64,000 bases of DNA from contig OZ020514.1 of the NCBI GenBank assembly GCA_963971425.1, forward strand, positions 15,381,218-15,445,217, in the 5' to 3' direction. The notes under the pieces were generated by a model. The model saw nothing but the letters and a program-made list of their open reading frames with translations, made no database searches and was not told where the DNA came from. Shown one piece after another: positions 36,661 through 48,940 of the stretch (position 1 is the first letter of the stretch; every line of letters starts with the position of its first letter). A program made the position numbers and the translations under genes. The stretch comes from Bryoerythrophyllum caledonicum. Taxonomy: Eukaryota; Streptophyta; Bryopsida; Pottiales; Pottiaceae.

Positions 36661-38800
36661 GGGTATGTTTTTTTAATTTTAATTTTAATTTTAATTTTAA
36701 TAATTTTTTTTATAATTTGTAATTTTTTTATTTTTTTATTTTTTATTTTTCTTTTATTTTCTTTTCGACCACTACTACTAATTCTTTCAACAAGAAATGG
36801 CATCTTGAAGAACTCAACTATTTCTAACTACCTCCTAAACTTAACTAGTTAATTTAGATTAAATGGTGATTTTAGACTTACGTTTTGGGATCTCTTCCGG
36901 GACTCTTTTGAAATTGTTTTCCGGGACTTAAACTAGTGATTTTAAGACCCATTTTTATCACCACTGTAAACCCGATTAACTACTTAAGAATTTCCCTATC
37001 TTCACTATCCACTATTTGATCTAATTCTACTCAACACTAACTACTTTTCTATTTAATTTACACTAAAAACCCTATTTTAACTAAATTTTTTGGTAGGGGC
37101 AACCAAGTAGGAGTTTTAGACTCCCACAATAGTCTTGAGAAGAATCTCTTAAATGACAAGTTCAGTGCTATTTACCCACCTAGGTGGACTCGTGATATGG
37201 ATGACAACTTCTTCCGCCACACTCTACGTCCATGGCTGTCGAGTATGATAGCATCACGTTGTTCCGTACCTAAATATGTGCACGCCAATCTCCTTACCGA
37301 ATCTACTGATGGTTCTATTCTTTAACGCTCTAAAGTAGGTAAATGTATAGTAAAAGGATGCTCTCAATCGTGGGACCAACAAGCTCGTAGAATTATTTCA
37401 CCTGAATCTTCTCCGTTGTGAACAGAAGTGGTTTTGTAATTTTTAATTTGACCACGCCGGTTTTGTATACCTGCAGGGCTTGTTACGCTCTTTTACGTTG
37501 TTGGCAACGCCATGTCACAGTTGTTTTGTTATGATTCCCCTAAATATTTTGTACAATACCTCGTCTATGGTGTATAACATTCTTTCCTTTGTTATGTTCA
37601 CAGCGACGATGTGACTACTCTCGGAACACGGTTGTTGCAAGTGCATCCTCTTGAGTGTTTTAAAAAACCAAAACACCCCAAGTGGTGACTCGTGTATCGT
37701 TCCAGGGGTTCAAGTGAAGTTTACTAGATTAGAACAATCTGGTTATGACTCCTTCCTATACTTCTTCTTATTCTTCTCATCCAATGAGGCCCAATCCGGT
37801 TATATCACCTATCCGGTTATTCGGATTGTCTTTCCTCACTTTCTTGTTTTCGGTATTGAATCCAGATCCAAGAATATCAAACCACACACATCAGTAATCG
37901 ACTCTAGTTTTCCCTCATGAGGTTAGCTATCGGAGGACGCGCCTTGTCTAGAGAGGGACGGTGTGCAAAACTCTCCCCTCGTACATTAGAGTGGCGAAGG
38001 AATCCACTATCAATCCTAACATTCTCTACACATGACAAGCACGCGCACTTGGGTGGTGTCTACCTCCTCACAACTACAGGGTTGTTACCCGACAGCCGGT
38101 GACGCAAGAGGTATTCCAACCCTCCGCTTACTACAACGACGGTAATCCAAGAATATCCGGATCCGGTTGTGACCAGTTACGGTTTCTAATCCTTTCAAGG
38201 AATCTCAAAGAAACCCGGATCCCTCACCTTTTCCTCTCCACCCCAATCCAGGCTTCACAAAGGTTACACAACCATGCGGAATGGGGTACGTCCGTGACAA
38301 GGACCACCTTGGAGCTCACACAAAAAAAGATAGATAGGTGTCAAGATAGAAAGACACAATCTGAACATTAAAAATGAGTAGTGCATCTCATACAACCTTA
38401 GGAAACAACGCCATGTAGTTGGGTGCTTGCAAACCCTCTTCCTAACACTAAGATAACGGGAACCGGATTCTAGCTGCAACTGCGGCCATGCAAGGCGTCC
38501 GACCTACACACCAAAACCCTAAATTACCCGGGTCCGTAATCTTTCCTGCTCTTCTGATTAGGTCAACTAACAAGACCCTAACCGACTTAAAACTAACAAC
38601 TAAATACCCTCTCTTCGGGAACAAAACAAAAAACCAAGAACCCACGATTAAAAAGGGTCGTGACAACTTGTCCGCCAGTTCCTAACTAATCCCGACCAGA
38701 TCCAAAAGTAACGGATCCGATCCACCTTTCCTGGAACACGTTCCAGTTCCGGGTAAAACCCTAATAACTGGGTCACCGCTGTGATCATTTAATCCTACCA
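36660..38800. other. Interval without a recognisable gene
   Basis: It starts with an AT-rich simple stretch (TTTTAATTTTAATTTT, about 36670-36760). No protein family is visible in the rest. TGTCACGACCC on the minus strand near 38664, just beyond the end of ORF B copy 2, resembles a plant LTR start, but I could not find a partner copy in the window. Confidence 0.4.
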
Positions 38801-38808
38801 CTAGACTC

Positions 38809-39519
38809 CTAACCTCCTACCGCTAGTTTCTTATGCAGAAAGTCTTCCTCTGAAGAATCCAAAAGTTTCACCGTTGACGTTCCGACTTGAGGTGAGGCCG
38901 GTTCCTCCTCTTCGATCTTGTCCTCTTGCTTCAACACCTCGATCCGCTGGCTTGCAGGTGTCCTCTCCTCCACCTCACGAGTGATGGTCCGCGAAGCCGA
39001 AAGGGTCTGCCACATGGGGGTTGCCTTCTCGGAAACGGGCAGGGTCCGCTTCTTGGAGACTCGCGAATTCGGAGTGTCGATCTCCACCTTGCTTGCCTTC
39101 CCCTGTCAAACCCTCATCTTTAGCTGAGACAACGGAGGAAGCACGTCTCTCCGCTTCTTGGGTTCTTGACCCGAGGTTCGGAATCCGGCTTCCGGATCCA
39201 AAACCGCCACCACAGCTAGAAGCGCCTTCGTCGCCTCGGATTCAGGAGACACCTTCCACTTACCTTTCCCAACATCCCGGAAGATCCCTGCATGAATCCG
39301 GCACTCCTCCAGCACCTTCTCCATCTTTGAGTGGTACTCCATCAGCACCCCGACAAGCTTCTTTGCCACCGAGCCATCCAGCTTCCGAGCCTCGTCGAAG
39401 CCGGCATCGAACAATCTGATCTTCAGCAACACATCTCCTGGCTGCAGCACGAACTCCGTCACCCGAGTAAGAGCAATCGCGGAATCGTTGGCATTACCCA
39501 TTGCTGCAGTCAGCTCCAC
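38809..39519 (-). pseudogene. ORF B, copy 2 (fossil, minus strand)
   Basis: A homologue of ORF B copy 1. The alignable part has the pattern VLQPGDVLLKIRLFDAGFDE and then a helical stretch ending near FRDVGKG. A basic PKKRR cluster and a Glu-rich tail follow. The frame is broken, and upstream coding-like sequence continues to about 39907, where the CACTA element interrupts the module. It belongs with ORF A copy 2 at 43637-44319. Treated as a fossil because the module may be LTR-element related. Confidence 0.6.
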
Positions 39520-39904
39520 CTCCTTCTAGTTCAAGATCATCTTCATCTGTCGGTTCTGGTTTTCCATAGAGATGAGCTCCTACAGGTTCCGGGGTTGCAG
39601 GTTCCGTTCCAAATGTTTGCAAAGCTCGTTTTCTCCCACGTCTCCCGCAATCCGGCACGCCTCAGCCAAGCTGACCTCGATCCGCTCATAAGTCTCCTTT
39701 GCCTTCTCGTATCCTTTTGCGATCATGTTGAAAGGATCTTACTCTTCCTTTCCCTTGTTGACCTTTTTCCGGCGAATGGGAGGGGTCGTGTTGCTCCTCT
39801 CCGTCTGCTTTCTCTTCTTCCTCAGACTGACTATCGCTGGGGGGACATCGTCATCAGAGGAATCCGAGTCCAAATCCAAATCCGATGTATGCTTAGATTC
39901 CGCA

Positions 39905-39907
39905 TCC
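39905..39907. other. Target site duplication TCC (left) of the CACTA element
   Basis: TCC directly precedes CACTACGGG, and TCC at 43620-43622 directly follows the other end. A 3-bp duplication is the hallmark of the CACTA (En/Spm) superfamily. Confidence 0.9.
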
Positions 39908-39949
39908 CACTACGGGAAATCGAGGCATCAATTACTAGCGATTTTAGTC

Positions 39950-40760
39950 ATTGTTAAGTCATAGATGACCTGTATTACCAAGGAATGACTAAATTTTTTT
40001 TGTTTGGGCACAGTAATAGTTTTGAGTAATAGATTTCTGTAGTCATTCTTTTTGCCACGTGGACTTCTCATCCATCTGCTTATGTGGCCCATCATCCTCG
40101 AACATTGATGAGTTGGCTACTGACGTGGATTTGAGTGTGACATGGAATTTATGGTGGATGATGATGTGGATTTTTGTGTGACGTGGAATTAAACGTGGCA
40201 GTTGACGTGGACAATGATGTGGACAATGATAGTTTTTTTGTGAACTGCCTAGTTATTGTTTAGTCATTGTGCAGTGTTAGTTTAGTAATTCCTTAATTAT
40301 TCTTGTAGTGTAAATTTACCCATAATAGATATCCATGTACTAATTTTAGTTTTGTTCTAGTTATTGTTTGGTAACCATATGGTTTGAATGCAGTCATTCT
40401 ACAGTTATTTGATAGACTTTTTGTACACTGTCTACTTATTGTTTAGTCATTATGCAGTTAATTTTCAGTCATTATGCAGTTTATTTTGAGTCATTATATA
40501 GTGTTAGTTTAGTAATTTCTTAGTTATTGTGGTAGTAATAAATTGCCTATAATAAGATTGCAAGCACTAATTCTAAATCTACTCTAGTTATTATTCGGTT
40601 GCTGTGAGGTTTGTGTGTAGTTATTCTATAGCTATTTATGTATACTATCTAGTCATTGATTAGTCATTGTGCAGTGTTATTTAGTAATTTCTCAGTTATT
40701 GTGGTGGTTATTCAGTTGTTATGCTTAGTCATTATTTCAGAGATGTATTAGTTATTTCAT
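39950..40760. repeat. Left subterminal direct repeats of the CACTA element
   Basis: A ~220-bp unit with TTTAGTCATTGTGCAGTGTTA and GTTTAGTAATTTCTTAGTTATTG recurs about three times (near 40260, 40450-40540 and 40660-40720), with many shorter TAGTCATT and TAGTTATT copies between. Confidence 0.7.
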
Positions 40761-41649
40761 AGAGAGTATATGGTTACCACAATTATGCGAATAACCCCTG
40801 TACAATTACATAACACTTTTATAATACCATAAATAATATCAAAGATGTCTCGGTCATGAAATACTTTGAAATAAACAAAATGGTGACTAGGGCAATGACT
40901 ACAAAAGCCCCTCAAATACAACACCTAATAAAAACCATCTACTAGCATCCAATGTGATGCATGCTCAATAAAAACCAAACATAAAACAAAGTTGTTGTTT
41001 GTCCCCTACAATACCACTCACTCTTCCCCAAGCCCCTTTCTGTCGCTTATTTTTGGGGTTCAACAAATCCACCAATACCCCCTTTTGGAACTGCAAGCCC
41101 ACATCCATACAAATTTATTAAACAACTAGATTTATGTACAATGACTAAACAAGTGATCAATAGTTACTAAACAATGACTTTAATACAACTACAGAATTAC
41201 TAGAGAAAGCATAAATAGTACATGAAATGACTAGTAATTTTGGGCCGGTGGAGAGTGTATGTGACCTAAGTCCCTCCAAGCAATGGACTTCTAACCAAGA
41301 ATTTGACTTCCACATTCACATGTACGTCACGTACATAACCTTTGCACTTCACATCCATGACAACATACACATGCACGTGCATGTATCATTCACTTACATT
41401 CACCACACAAGCTAAGATCATTCATGTAGATAATAGCAAGGACATTGAAAACAATACTTGCAAGTGGAAAATCAACACCAAAAAAGGGGCAGCACACCCT
41501 TTGGCACTAAAACATACGCCATTTCCTACCAAAGACTTCAAATTCAACAAAATAAACTTTTAATGAAGACTGGCTAAAATACACTTCAGCTCATGTAAAA
41601 ATCAATGAAAAAAACCTTACCAATCAAAAGTCACAAGCCTCCAAAGTAC

Positions 41650-42320
41650 GGGCTTCCCAAATCTTGCGGCAGTCAATCTTCTTGCAATTGGTTGGCCATA
41701 ATTTTGTTGTTATTGCTCCAAATTATTTGATTCTAGACTTATTGGAAAGCTAACTTAACAAGCCAAAAACTCCGCAAATTTCAAATCTTCAATCGTGGTC
41801 ACCTCAAAGATATTGTCCTCCAAAGTCAGTGCTCAAGGTCTGTGTTGACGGCGGATCCCTTCTCGCTTTGGCCGCCATATCTCCCTTGAAAATGCTCCAA
41901 ATTCTTTGAGCCTAGGATTTTTGGAAAGTCAGCTTGATAAGCTTGATCTTCTTCAAATCTCACTACCACCTCTTGCTTACTCCAACCATAGTTGTAGATC
42001 TAGCCACGGCCTTCTCCTATCTCACTCTAATCCTAACTTACTACACTCTTTCACATACTCCACACACACACACCTTGGAAGAGAGAGAGAGAGAGAGAGG
42101 GAGGAGGGCAGCCCTTGCAAGCCACTCCCTCAAACCCTAGCTGCCACCTTTTGTCACCCTAATTCTAACATTCATCCGGTTGGGAATTTCCCATCCCGGT
42201 CTTCTTTTTTTTACCTAGTTGCACACTCCTATTCATTTTTATCTACTTTTCTACCTATTTCATATTTCACTTGTATTTCTCTATAGTCTAACTCTTACTT
42301 AATCCTTTAATTCTCCCTAT
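41650..42320. other. Possible captured fragment inside the CACTA element
   Basis: Base composition differs from the AT-rich repeats on both sides. Two related segments lie at about 41715-41770 and 41888-41945 (both GCTCCAAATT...TTTGGAAAG-like), and a CAAACCCTAGCTGCC box follows the (GA)n run. CACTA elements often pick up host gene pieces, but I cannot name a source gene. Confidence 0.3.
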
Positions 42321-42519
42321 TTCTATTTTTCTACTTGAAATCTTTTAATAATCATAATATAGTATGGATATTTTCCTCTTGCCATTTGTTGGCATACATT
42401 TTTCATTGATTGCTTCTTCAAAGTTTACTAATTCAATTTTGTGGGCAAACATTCAAATATTTAATTGAAATCTGACACTAACATATTTTCTAAAAGTAGC
42501 CATGGGTTATTTTTGAGTT

Positions 42520-43400
42520 ATAAAATATATTACTGCACCAAATGATTTTTTAGTGACACGGTGATTTGTGCCAAATGTATTACTAAGGAATTACTAGAAT
42601 ACAACCCAAGTCATCACCTATTTGCCACATCAGCAATGTCCGACGGAAGTAGATACCATCTGCGTCAGCAATTTTCTAAAAATACCCATAAGTTATTTTT
42701 GAGTTCTAACATATATTACTTTAGCTAGTTATTTTCTAGTAAGACAGTAATTCTTTTCAAACGTATCACTAATGAATGACATAGACATAATCCAAGTCAG
42801 CAGTATCTGACAAAATCCTACATCCATCCACGTCAGCAAATTATCCAAAGTGCCAATGATCTGATTGCAAGTTATAAAAAATTATCCACTATTCATTTTT
42901 CAGTTATAGAATATATTACTCTGCCGAGTTATTTCCTGGTGATGCAGTAATTTGTCTGAAGGGTATCACTAAAGATTTACTGAAACACAATCCAAGTCAT
43001 CGCCTACTTGCCACATCAGCAATGTCAAACAGAAGTAGACATCCATCTACGTCAGCAACTTTCTAAAAAGTATCCCCGAGTTATTTTTTAGTTATAAAAT
43101 ATATTACTGCACCAAGTAATATTTTAGTGATGCAGTGATCTGTGCCGAATGTATTACTAAGGAATTACTGGAATACAATCCAAGTCATCACCTATTTGCC
43201 ACATCAACAATGTCCAAGAGAAGTAGACATCCATCTACTTCAGCAATTTTCTAAAAATACCCATGAGTCATTTTTGAGTTCCAACATATATTACTGTAGC
43301 TAGTTATTTTCTAGTGAGAGAGTAATTCTTTTCAAACGTATCACTAATGAATCACTAAGGCACAACCCTAGTTAGTCACCTTCTTGCCACGTCAACACTA
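42520..43400. repeat. Right internal repeats of the CACTA element
   Basis: A unit containing AAGTCATCACCTATTTGCCA, CATCAGCAATGTC and TTTCTAAAAATACCCAT recurs near 42605, 42990 and 43185. Intervening variants carry AGTTATTTTCTAGT and CAAACGTATCACTAATGAAT. Copies are diverged. Confidence 0.7.
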
Positions 43401-43636
43401 CCGGATGAAGCATGGATGAAAACACTGGGATGACGATATGAACGATGTTGGCCGTCACATGATTTTCATCACCTCTTTGCCCGCGAAAACTTAAATTACT
43501 GTAAAATGACTAGGGCAGTTAACTAGCTAGATCCGGGCAGATTCTGAGTAATTCTGTAGTAATTGTTTTCTGGCTAGTCATTTGTGCTGTAGTCATTTAT
43601 AGGCTGATTTCCCGTAGTGTCCGGTTTTGTATCTTT

Positions 43637-44319
43637 CTAGCCGTGGCTCGCCAACACCTTGGCCGTCTCGTAGGCGGTCTTCTCGTTGTCGTGCAACGAA
43701 TCTTCGTGCTCGTATAAGTGATACAAGAATGGAGAGATTTGGGTAGGTCGCACCTTCCCCAATCCGGTCAGGAACTTACTTACCAGTTCCACCACGATGT
43801 CTCCCCATGCCACCTTGTGCTCACCAGTGTACGCTCCCCAGATCGTGTTGGCCAGAGTCGTGGTGGTCTTCGATGGTCGATCCGGATATAGGATTGGGAG
43901 CAGGAACTCGTACACCCTTTGTGCCCTCGGATCCTTGCAATCCGCCACCGTCAGGCCGTCCTTTGAATCTTCCTTTCGCGCAAACTTCCCCTCAATCTAA
44001 CATTCCCGGCGCGAGCACATACCTTCTCCGCGATTCGGAAACCCGTAGAATTTGCTCCACATTGCTGAAGTCCACTTCTTCGGCTTCCCTTGAATGGTGC
44101 CGTTGAACTCGTTGGAGCCCCATCCAGTAGCTCCCAGACCATCGCGTCGTCTCTAAAATCCCACAACTGCTCCCGAAACCCAAAACATCCCATCCTCTTT
44201 AGATCCGCGTCCAACGCCTTCCGGTCACTCTCGGATTCCGGAACCACCGAAACCACATTCCGGAGGTTCACGATTGATTCGGTTGTCGCCCTGCTGCTGG
44301 TCGCCTTCTTCAACGTCAT
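43637..44319 (-). pseudogene. ORF A, copy 2 (fossil, minus strand)
   Basis: A homologue of ORF A copy 1. The core reads FLLPILYPDRPSKTTTTLAN, then GEHKVAWGDIVVEL and TQISPFLYHLYEHE. An N-terminal part with DLKRMGCFGFREQLWDF aligns to DLLRMNCLSFVEFCWSF of copy 1. The frame is broken. Upstream (44320-44845, read on the minus strand) is a TATA-like AATAAATAG and a start-like TGTCGGAACC near 44838, in line with the TGTCG starts of the other copies. The downstream partner ORF B lies beyond the CACTA insertion. Confidence 0.65.
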
Positions 44320-44845
44320 AGCAACGACTCTCGCTCTGGATACGTATCCGGATTCTTCCTACAGGATCTGCGGAGGAATTTGCACTCAAACCCTAACCTG
44401 CAAAGGCAGCGCTACCGTCTTACCAAGCTCACTCACACAACCCTCAGCCGCACACGCTCGCTCGCTTGCCCCTAGCCAACCCTAGAACTCACTAAGAAAG
44501 ATGAGAGGAAGAACCCTGAGATTAACTATTTATTCCCAATACGGTAATCATTACCTGAATCTGAACACGCGGCCGGTTATGGCCGTTAAACCCGGTGACG
44601 GTTCTGACCGTTAGATTCCGATCCTGGTTCTATCCTGTCGAGATCGAAATTGGGCTAGTGATGCCCGGATTCTTTCTTAGTGACTTTAGGATTTTTAGTT
44701 TTAGGCTACGAGTGCTTGTGATAGTTTTTAGTAAAACTATCTATTTACAATGGGGATGTTCCTTATTTCAAAAAAATCACCACCCAATTGCCCTTTACTT
44801 ATACTAAGACCTTAATTCCGTAAAAACTAGGTTCCGACAACTACT

Positions 44846-46150
44846 CGAAGAAAGTTGTCCTATTGTTTGTCAACAGATTGCTTTGTTATAAGCCATATCA
44901 TAATCACAACCCACAATGCTTTGATTCGAAGAACATAATAGTTTGGCCTGGTCTCGTAGAATTCTTCAAAACCCTTCTGAGGTCCTTCCGTGTTGGTGTA
45001 TGGTCGTCCATAAAAGCCAAGCGCCTGAGAAAGGTTCTTCAAGTCATCCTCCCCGAAGATGTAAGGACATAACTCCTTTTCATTTATCGACAAAATAAGT
45101 GTTCCTAGCCGGAGAGGTATCCTTCATGCATGAAGGATCTATTGAGGCTCACTCACAATAAGGCGACAAAGGAGTTCTGCATAAAGGACCAGGTATTGAT
45201 GGTTGACGATTTCAAATGGCAGAATTCGATGAATGGAAACTTGGCATGCTACTTTCCAAAGTAATGGCATGGGGAGATGACCTTATCCAATGCAAGGAGA
45301 ATTATACCTGACATTGCAACAACATTGCTTCCGTTCATCCTGCCGATGCAAACTTTAGCGTCTGTAAAGGAGTATCTTCAGACACATGATATGGATGGTG
45401 CGTGTAAACGAAGACCATGTCAGCAATGGCAATATGTTGAACTATGTAAGAGTAGGTAGAGGTGATGCAATCTCGGCCTCCGAGTTTGAAAGAGCATTCA
45501 ATTGGGGAGTGCAAGATTAGACGTGAATGCAATAGGGTCTAGGATGTAACCTGGATGTACAAAATTTTAAGGGATGATGTTTTCTTAGCAGGTTTGCTAT
45601 TAGTAGGTGAGCTATTTTGTTATGATTCCTCCAAAAGAAATTATAGATTAGGAGCTCGCCTTGTCTAGATGTATCTTGGATGAGGACCTTCCCGGGTATC
45701 GACGTAACTTGGATTGGGAGCTTGCCCAGTTAGACTTAATCTAAATGAGGAGCTTCCCAAGTCACGACGTATCCTGGATTGGGAGCTTGCTCGGTTTCAG
45801 CGTCACCAGGATGAGGACCTCCGCGGGTCACGCGATAACTTGGATCGGGAGCGCGCCCGGTCTGGACATAACATTGTTTGGGACCTCCTTTTTTTGTTTA
45901 CGAGAATTTATCTCGAGCTCTCCATGTAACCTACATCGAGAGCTCTGTGGATCTCGTAGTAAAGTCTGGATTTCAAAGTCCACATTTCATTCTAAAGCCC
46001 ATTTTTACTTAAATATCGCATTTAGCTGGACTCAAAGTAAACTTTTGCACTAAAAAGGACTAACAGTTTAGCTCGAGTCGAACTCAACTGTCTTTTTCAA
46101 TGATGTAACAATTTAGCTAGATTTGAACTAACTTGACTTATTCAAAAGGT
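44846..46150. other. Interval without a recognisable gene
   Basis: No protein family is visible. At 45655-45895 a ~60-bp imperfect unit with TTGGATTGGGAGCTTGCC is repeated about four times; its GGATCGGGAGCGCGCCCGG variant resembles the GGGCGCGCCCGATC words at 24717-24772. At about 46045-46170 three ~48-bp units share TTTAGCTCGAGTCGAACT-like sequence. Confidence 0.5.
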
Positions 46151-46289
46151 GTGTCAGTATAGCTCAAGTCAAGCTAAACTATCACCGAGGAGGATTTTGT
46201 GGCAATGCGGACAAAGTTGGTGGCAAAGGCTGTTTCTGCGTTTGAAGTCAATGTCCCTTCTACACCTATGGAGCAATCCTCCACAGATT

Positions 46290-46410
46290 AGTCCCGTCCA
46301 TGTAATGTTGGACTTTGGAGCTGAGCCAGTGATAATTGGCAAGCAGCTAGTCCATGAATTGAGTCTAGGTGCTTCATACCTCGAGCCTCATCCGTTTACG
46401 ATTGATTCAT
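46290..46410 (+). pseudogene. Retropepsin-like protease remnant of the gypsy fossil
   Basis: VMLDFGAEPVIIGKQL is the expected strand-loop of a retroviral-type aspartic protease, where D-(S/T/F)-G-A marks the active site. Only a short stretch is readable. It would have processed the polyprotein in the ancestral element. Fossil. Confidence 0.7.
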
Positions 46411-46959
46411 CGGTTGAAGGCACAAGGAAGGCCATGGGCTACACCCGACATCCGTTGCAGCTAATGTTCGTCGTGGGATTTAGTCCATTGTTCTCTCATA
46501 TCTCTCTCCAGTGCGCTGAGATTTGAGCCACCAACTACGATATTTTGGTGGATCAGCACGCACTTTATTTCCTCAATTTTGGGGTGAATAATTGGATAGA
46601 GGAGGCTTGAATTAGGCCTAGGTGGTCTACCGGTGATGGCAGAAAGGAGCTCATTCCGGCTATCTTTGCAGCTAGCGTAGTGGCTTCCATAGCAAATGCT
46701 ATCTATATAGTGCTAGGCATCCGATTTGTCATGTGGTTCTATACGTTTGGAGGAGACATATGCTTTTATGTTGGCATCAGAGGAATCATGTGAGCACATA
46801 TCAGTGGAGATCCTTGCACGTCATTGCAACGATCCACTTCCTCCATGTGATACTCAATTGAAGCTCACCTGTTGCAGCCAAGAGATTGTAGATGCTCTTG
46901 ATGCTCGATAGCTTTCAGTACACTCTTCCACTCTGTTGTTGGCTTGCACTATATAGTGG

Positions 46960-47940
46960 TGACTACTGGATGAGGGTATTACCTTCGTGGAGCTATTTGC
47001 TGGTAAAGGTACGGGGCTCGTGATTGTGTTGGAGACTGGGCTCAAGGTTTGTCGGTACATTCACGTAGATAGTGGCTTTGCAGCCAACCGTGCCGCTCAC
47101 CATCACATTTCGCATCTTGTGGCATTGTATCTGAAGAAGTTACCACCTTTGGCCATTTAGAGGTGTTTTAGCAAACTTCAAAATAATGTGACATTGATAA
47201 GTGAGGATGATCTGCGCTAGTTACGTCACCTGGACTTGGTGATTGCCGGATGGCCTTGCAAAGGCTATTCACAAGCGCGCACTGGATGTGGCTCGGATGA
47301 CCCATGGATGAGACTCTTTGTGGATTTGTTGAAGCTCATCCAGTGGTGGACTTACACCTGTTGATGCCACTAGAGTACAGTTTTAAAAATACACTCCTAT
47401 TGAGAAATACAAGGACAAAAGTGCGTGAGGATGGGGCATACATCCATCACCTTTTTGGTCCCTCCACATTTATAGATGCCGCGGCGTTGGGCTCTTACGC
47501 CCATAGCACACATTGGATTTGGACCATTACGGCATCACTAGCGACGCTCACCTCTACACTTATTCATGTGCAACAACTCGTGCGCCGTAAGGTCAATGAC
47601 ATCTTGGACGACCATCGTGTTTCCACGGAGGTTACCAAGGATGATGAGCCACCATTGGTCGTCATAAACCACGTTGGTTTCACTGGGAGCCATTTTCGAC
47701 GTTAATGTGTTGTCCGGGATTTTTTGCCTGCAGAAGACGCGGTTCGGACATGGTTTGAGATTCCACTTCCATAACTTACGAGGAGCCTTCTGCCAATGAG
47801 AGGGAGCGGGCGATGGGCTTTTTGACAGGTACCACCGCCGCTTTAGATCTCTCTAAGGGCCAACGTCGTTATGTGTCGGGTCAAGCCATTGACCTCAACA
47901 CTTTGGTTTGGGTCTGTCCCCTCTATTTTGCCGTTTAGCA
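46960..47940 (+). pseudogene. C5 cytosine DNA methyltransferase-like domain within the gypsy fossil
   Basis: Motif I, which binds S-adenosylmethionine, appears as VELFAGKGTG (about 46987-47016). It is followed by a strand ending HVDSG that fits motif II. Motif IV, with the catalytic Pro-Cys, appears as VIAGWPCKGYS (about 47240-47272). Further segments containing DAAALGSYAH and RRYVSGQAIDLN near 47870-47900 fit the C-terminal part of the fold. It lies between protease and reverse transcriptase in the same orientation, so it was part of the element rather than a later insertion. Methyltransferase capture by eukaryotic LTR retrotransposons has been reported, including in a streptophyte alga. The domain is a broken fossil. 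Confidence 0.78.
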
Positions 47941-48549
47941 CGGTTTGCCTGACCTTTCACAAGTGCTAGGGGCATACTCTGATGGTCAAGGGGTAGCGGT
48001 GCCACATCTCTCAAAGATCAAAGAAGCGAAATTGTTTTTTCATTTGAAGAGGCACGCTGCTAAGGAGCTTTGTGCTCAGCTTGTATTAGCAGCCTTGGCT
48101 AAGGACTTTGGTCGAAAAAATGCCTGAAATATCTTTTCCCAATTTTTTCATTACAATACAAGATTTTTTGTGGATCCCTTGGGTGAGTAGTTTGGATTAT
48201 GAATGCCCTCTCTGCTACCAAGTAGCAATCATTGGTCGTGCGAGTATAGGATGTGTTTTCTATGGTGGGAAAGGTGACCACAGAGTTTGATGATTGGCCT
48301 TTGGATTTGGGGTCACATCTTACCAGTGCCGAGGCATGGAGGATACAAGCGTTTATTATTTGTATTGTAGCCTCCATGATTTGAAGGGATATAGTGGCAA
48401 GTCCATTCACATTTAGTTGGAGGACAACCACCTGATCTTCTAACGACCGTACAAGCTCAGTCTTTCAGAGAAAGTTGGAGTTTAAACTCGTTGTTTGTAG
48501 TTGTTTGCGGCGTGCTTGATTGAGCTCTCTAACAGCAAGTACACTTGAG

Positions 48550-48940
48550 CAACAATTATGCCATCAAAGAAGGACATCTTTGGCAAGTGGACAGAGAAGT
48601 GGATGTGTAGGGATAATAGGCCAGTCAACTGCAAGACCAAGCCAAACTGGTATCCCATGCCTAAATCGGAGGAGTTGTTTGATGCAGTGGGCCACGCTAG
48701 AATATTTGATACTCGAGATTTTTGGTCTGGTTACCACCAGATACCATTGATGGTGGATGACAGGGTAAAAATTGCATTATGAGAAGTTGATCAGAATGGA
48801 AGTGATCAACTCTATCATTAGAAGTTTCTCCCATTTGGCCTCAAGATCGGACTCGCTAAGTTTTAGAGGGTGATGGACCGGGTGCTGACTGGTTTATCAT
48901 TTGTCCAATGCTACATTGATGATGTTATCATTTTTAGTAG
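48550..48940 (+). pseudogene. Reverse transcriptase remnant of the gypsy fossil
   Basis: Recognisable blocks: the KTKPNWYPMPKSEELFDAVG region, FWSGYHQIPL, a PFGLK segment and CYIDDVIIFS with the catalytic Asp pair, all in Ty3/gypsy order and spacing. Fossil. Confidence 0.9.

Larger units (their letters stand above)
39908..43619. mobile_element. Non-autonomous CACTA (En/Spm, CMC) DNA transposon, 3712 bp
   Basis: The ends are CACTACGGGAAATC at 39908-39921 and its perfect inverse GATTTCCCGTAGTG at 43606-43619. Both are flanked by TCC, giving a 14-bp inverted repeat and a 3-bp target duplication. Both subterminal regions are full of TAGTCATT/AATGACTA words, as expected for TNPA-like binding sites. 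Inside I see no transposase: only AT-rich repeats, a (GA)n tract near 42080-42100 and a possible captured fragment at 41650-42300. It must be mobilised in trans if at all. It was inserted into the A/B module, separating ORF A copy 2 from ORF B copy 2, so it is younger than that module. The clean ends suggest recent insertion. Confidence 0.93.

Noticed and set aside
39331-39957. A 208-codon plus-strand frame
   Set aside because: It lies opposite ORF B copy 2, runs across the CACTA boundary and shows no domain.
44860-45093. A 77-codon minus-strand frame with GFYGRPYTNTEG
   Set aside because: It looks protein-like but is short, has no recognisable family and no supporting neighbours.
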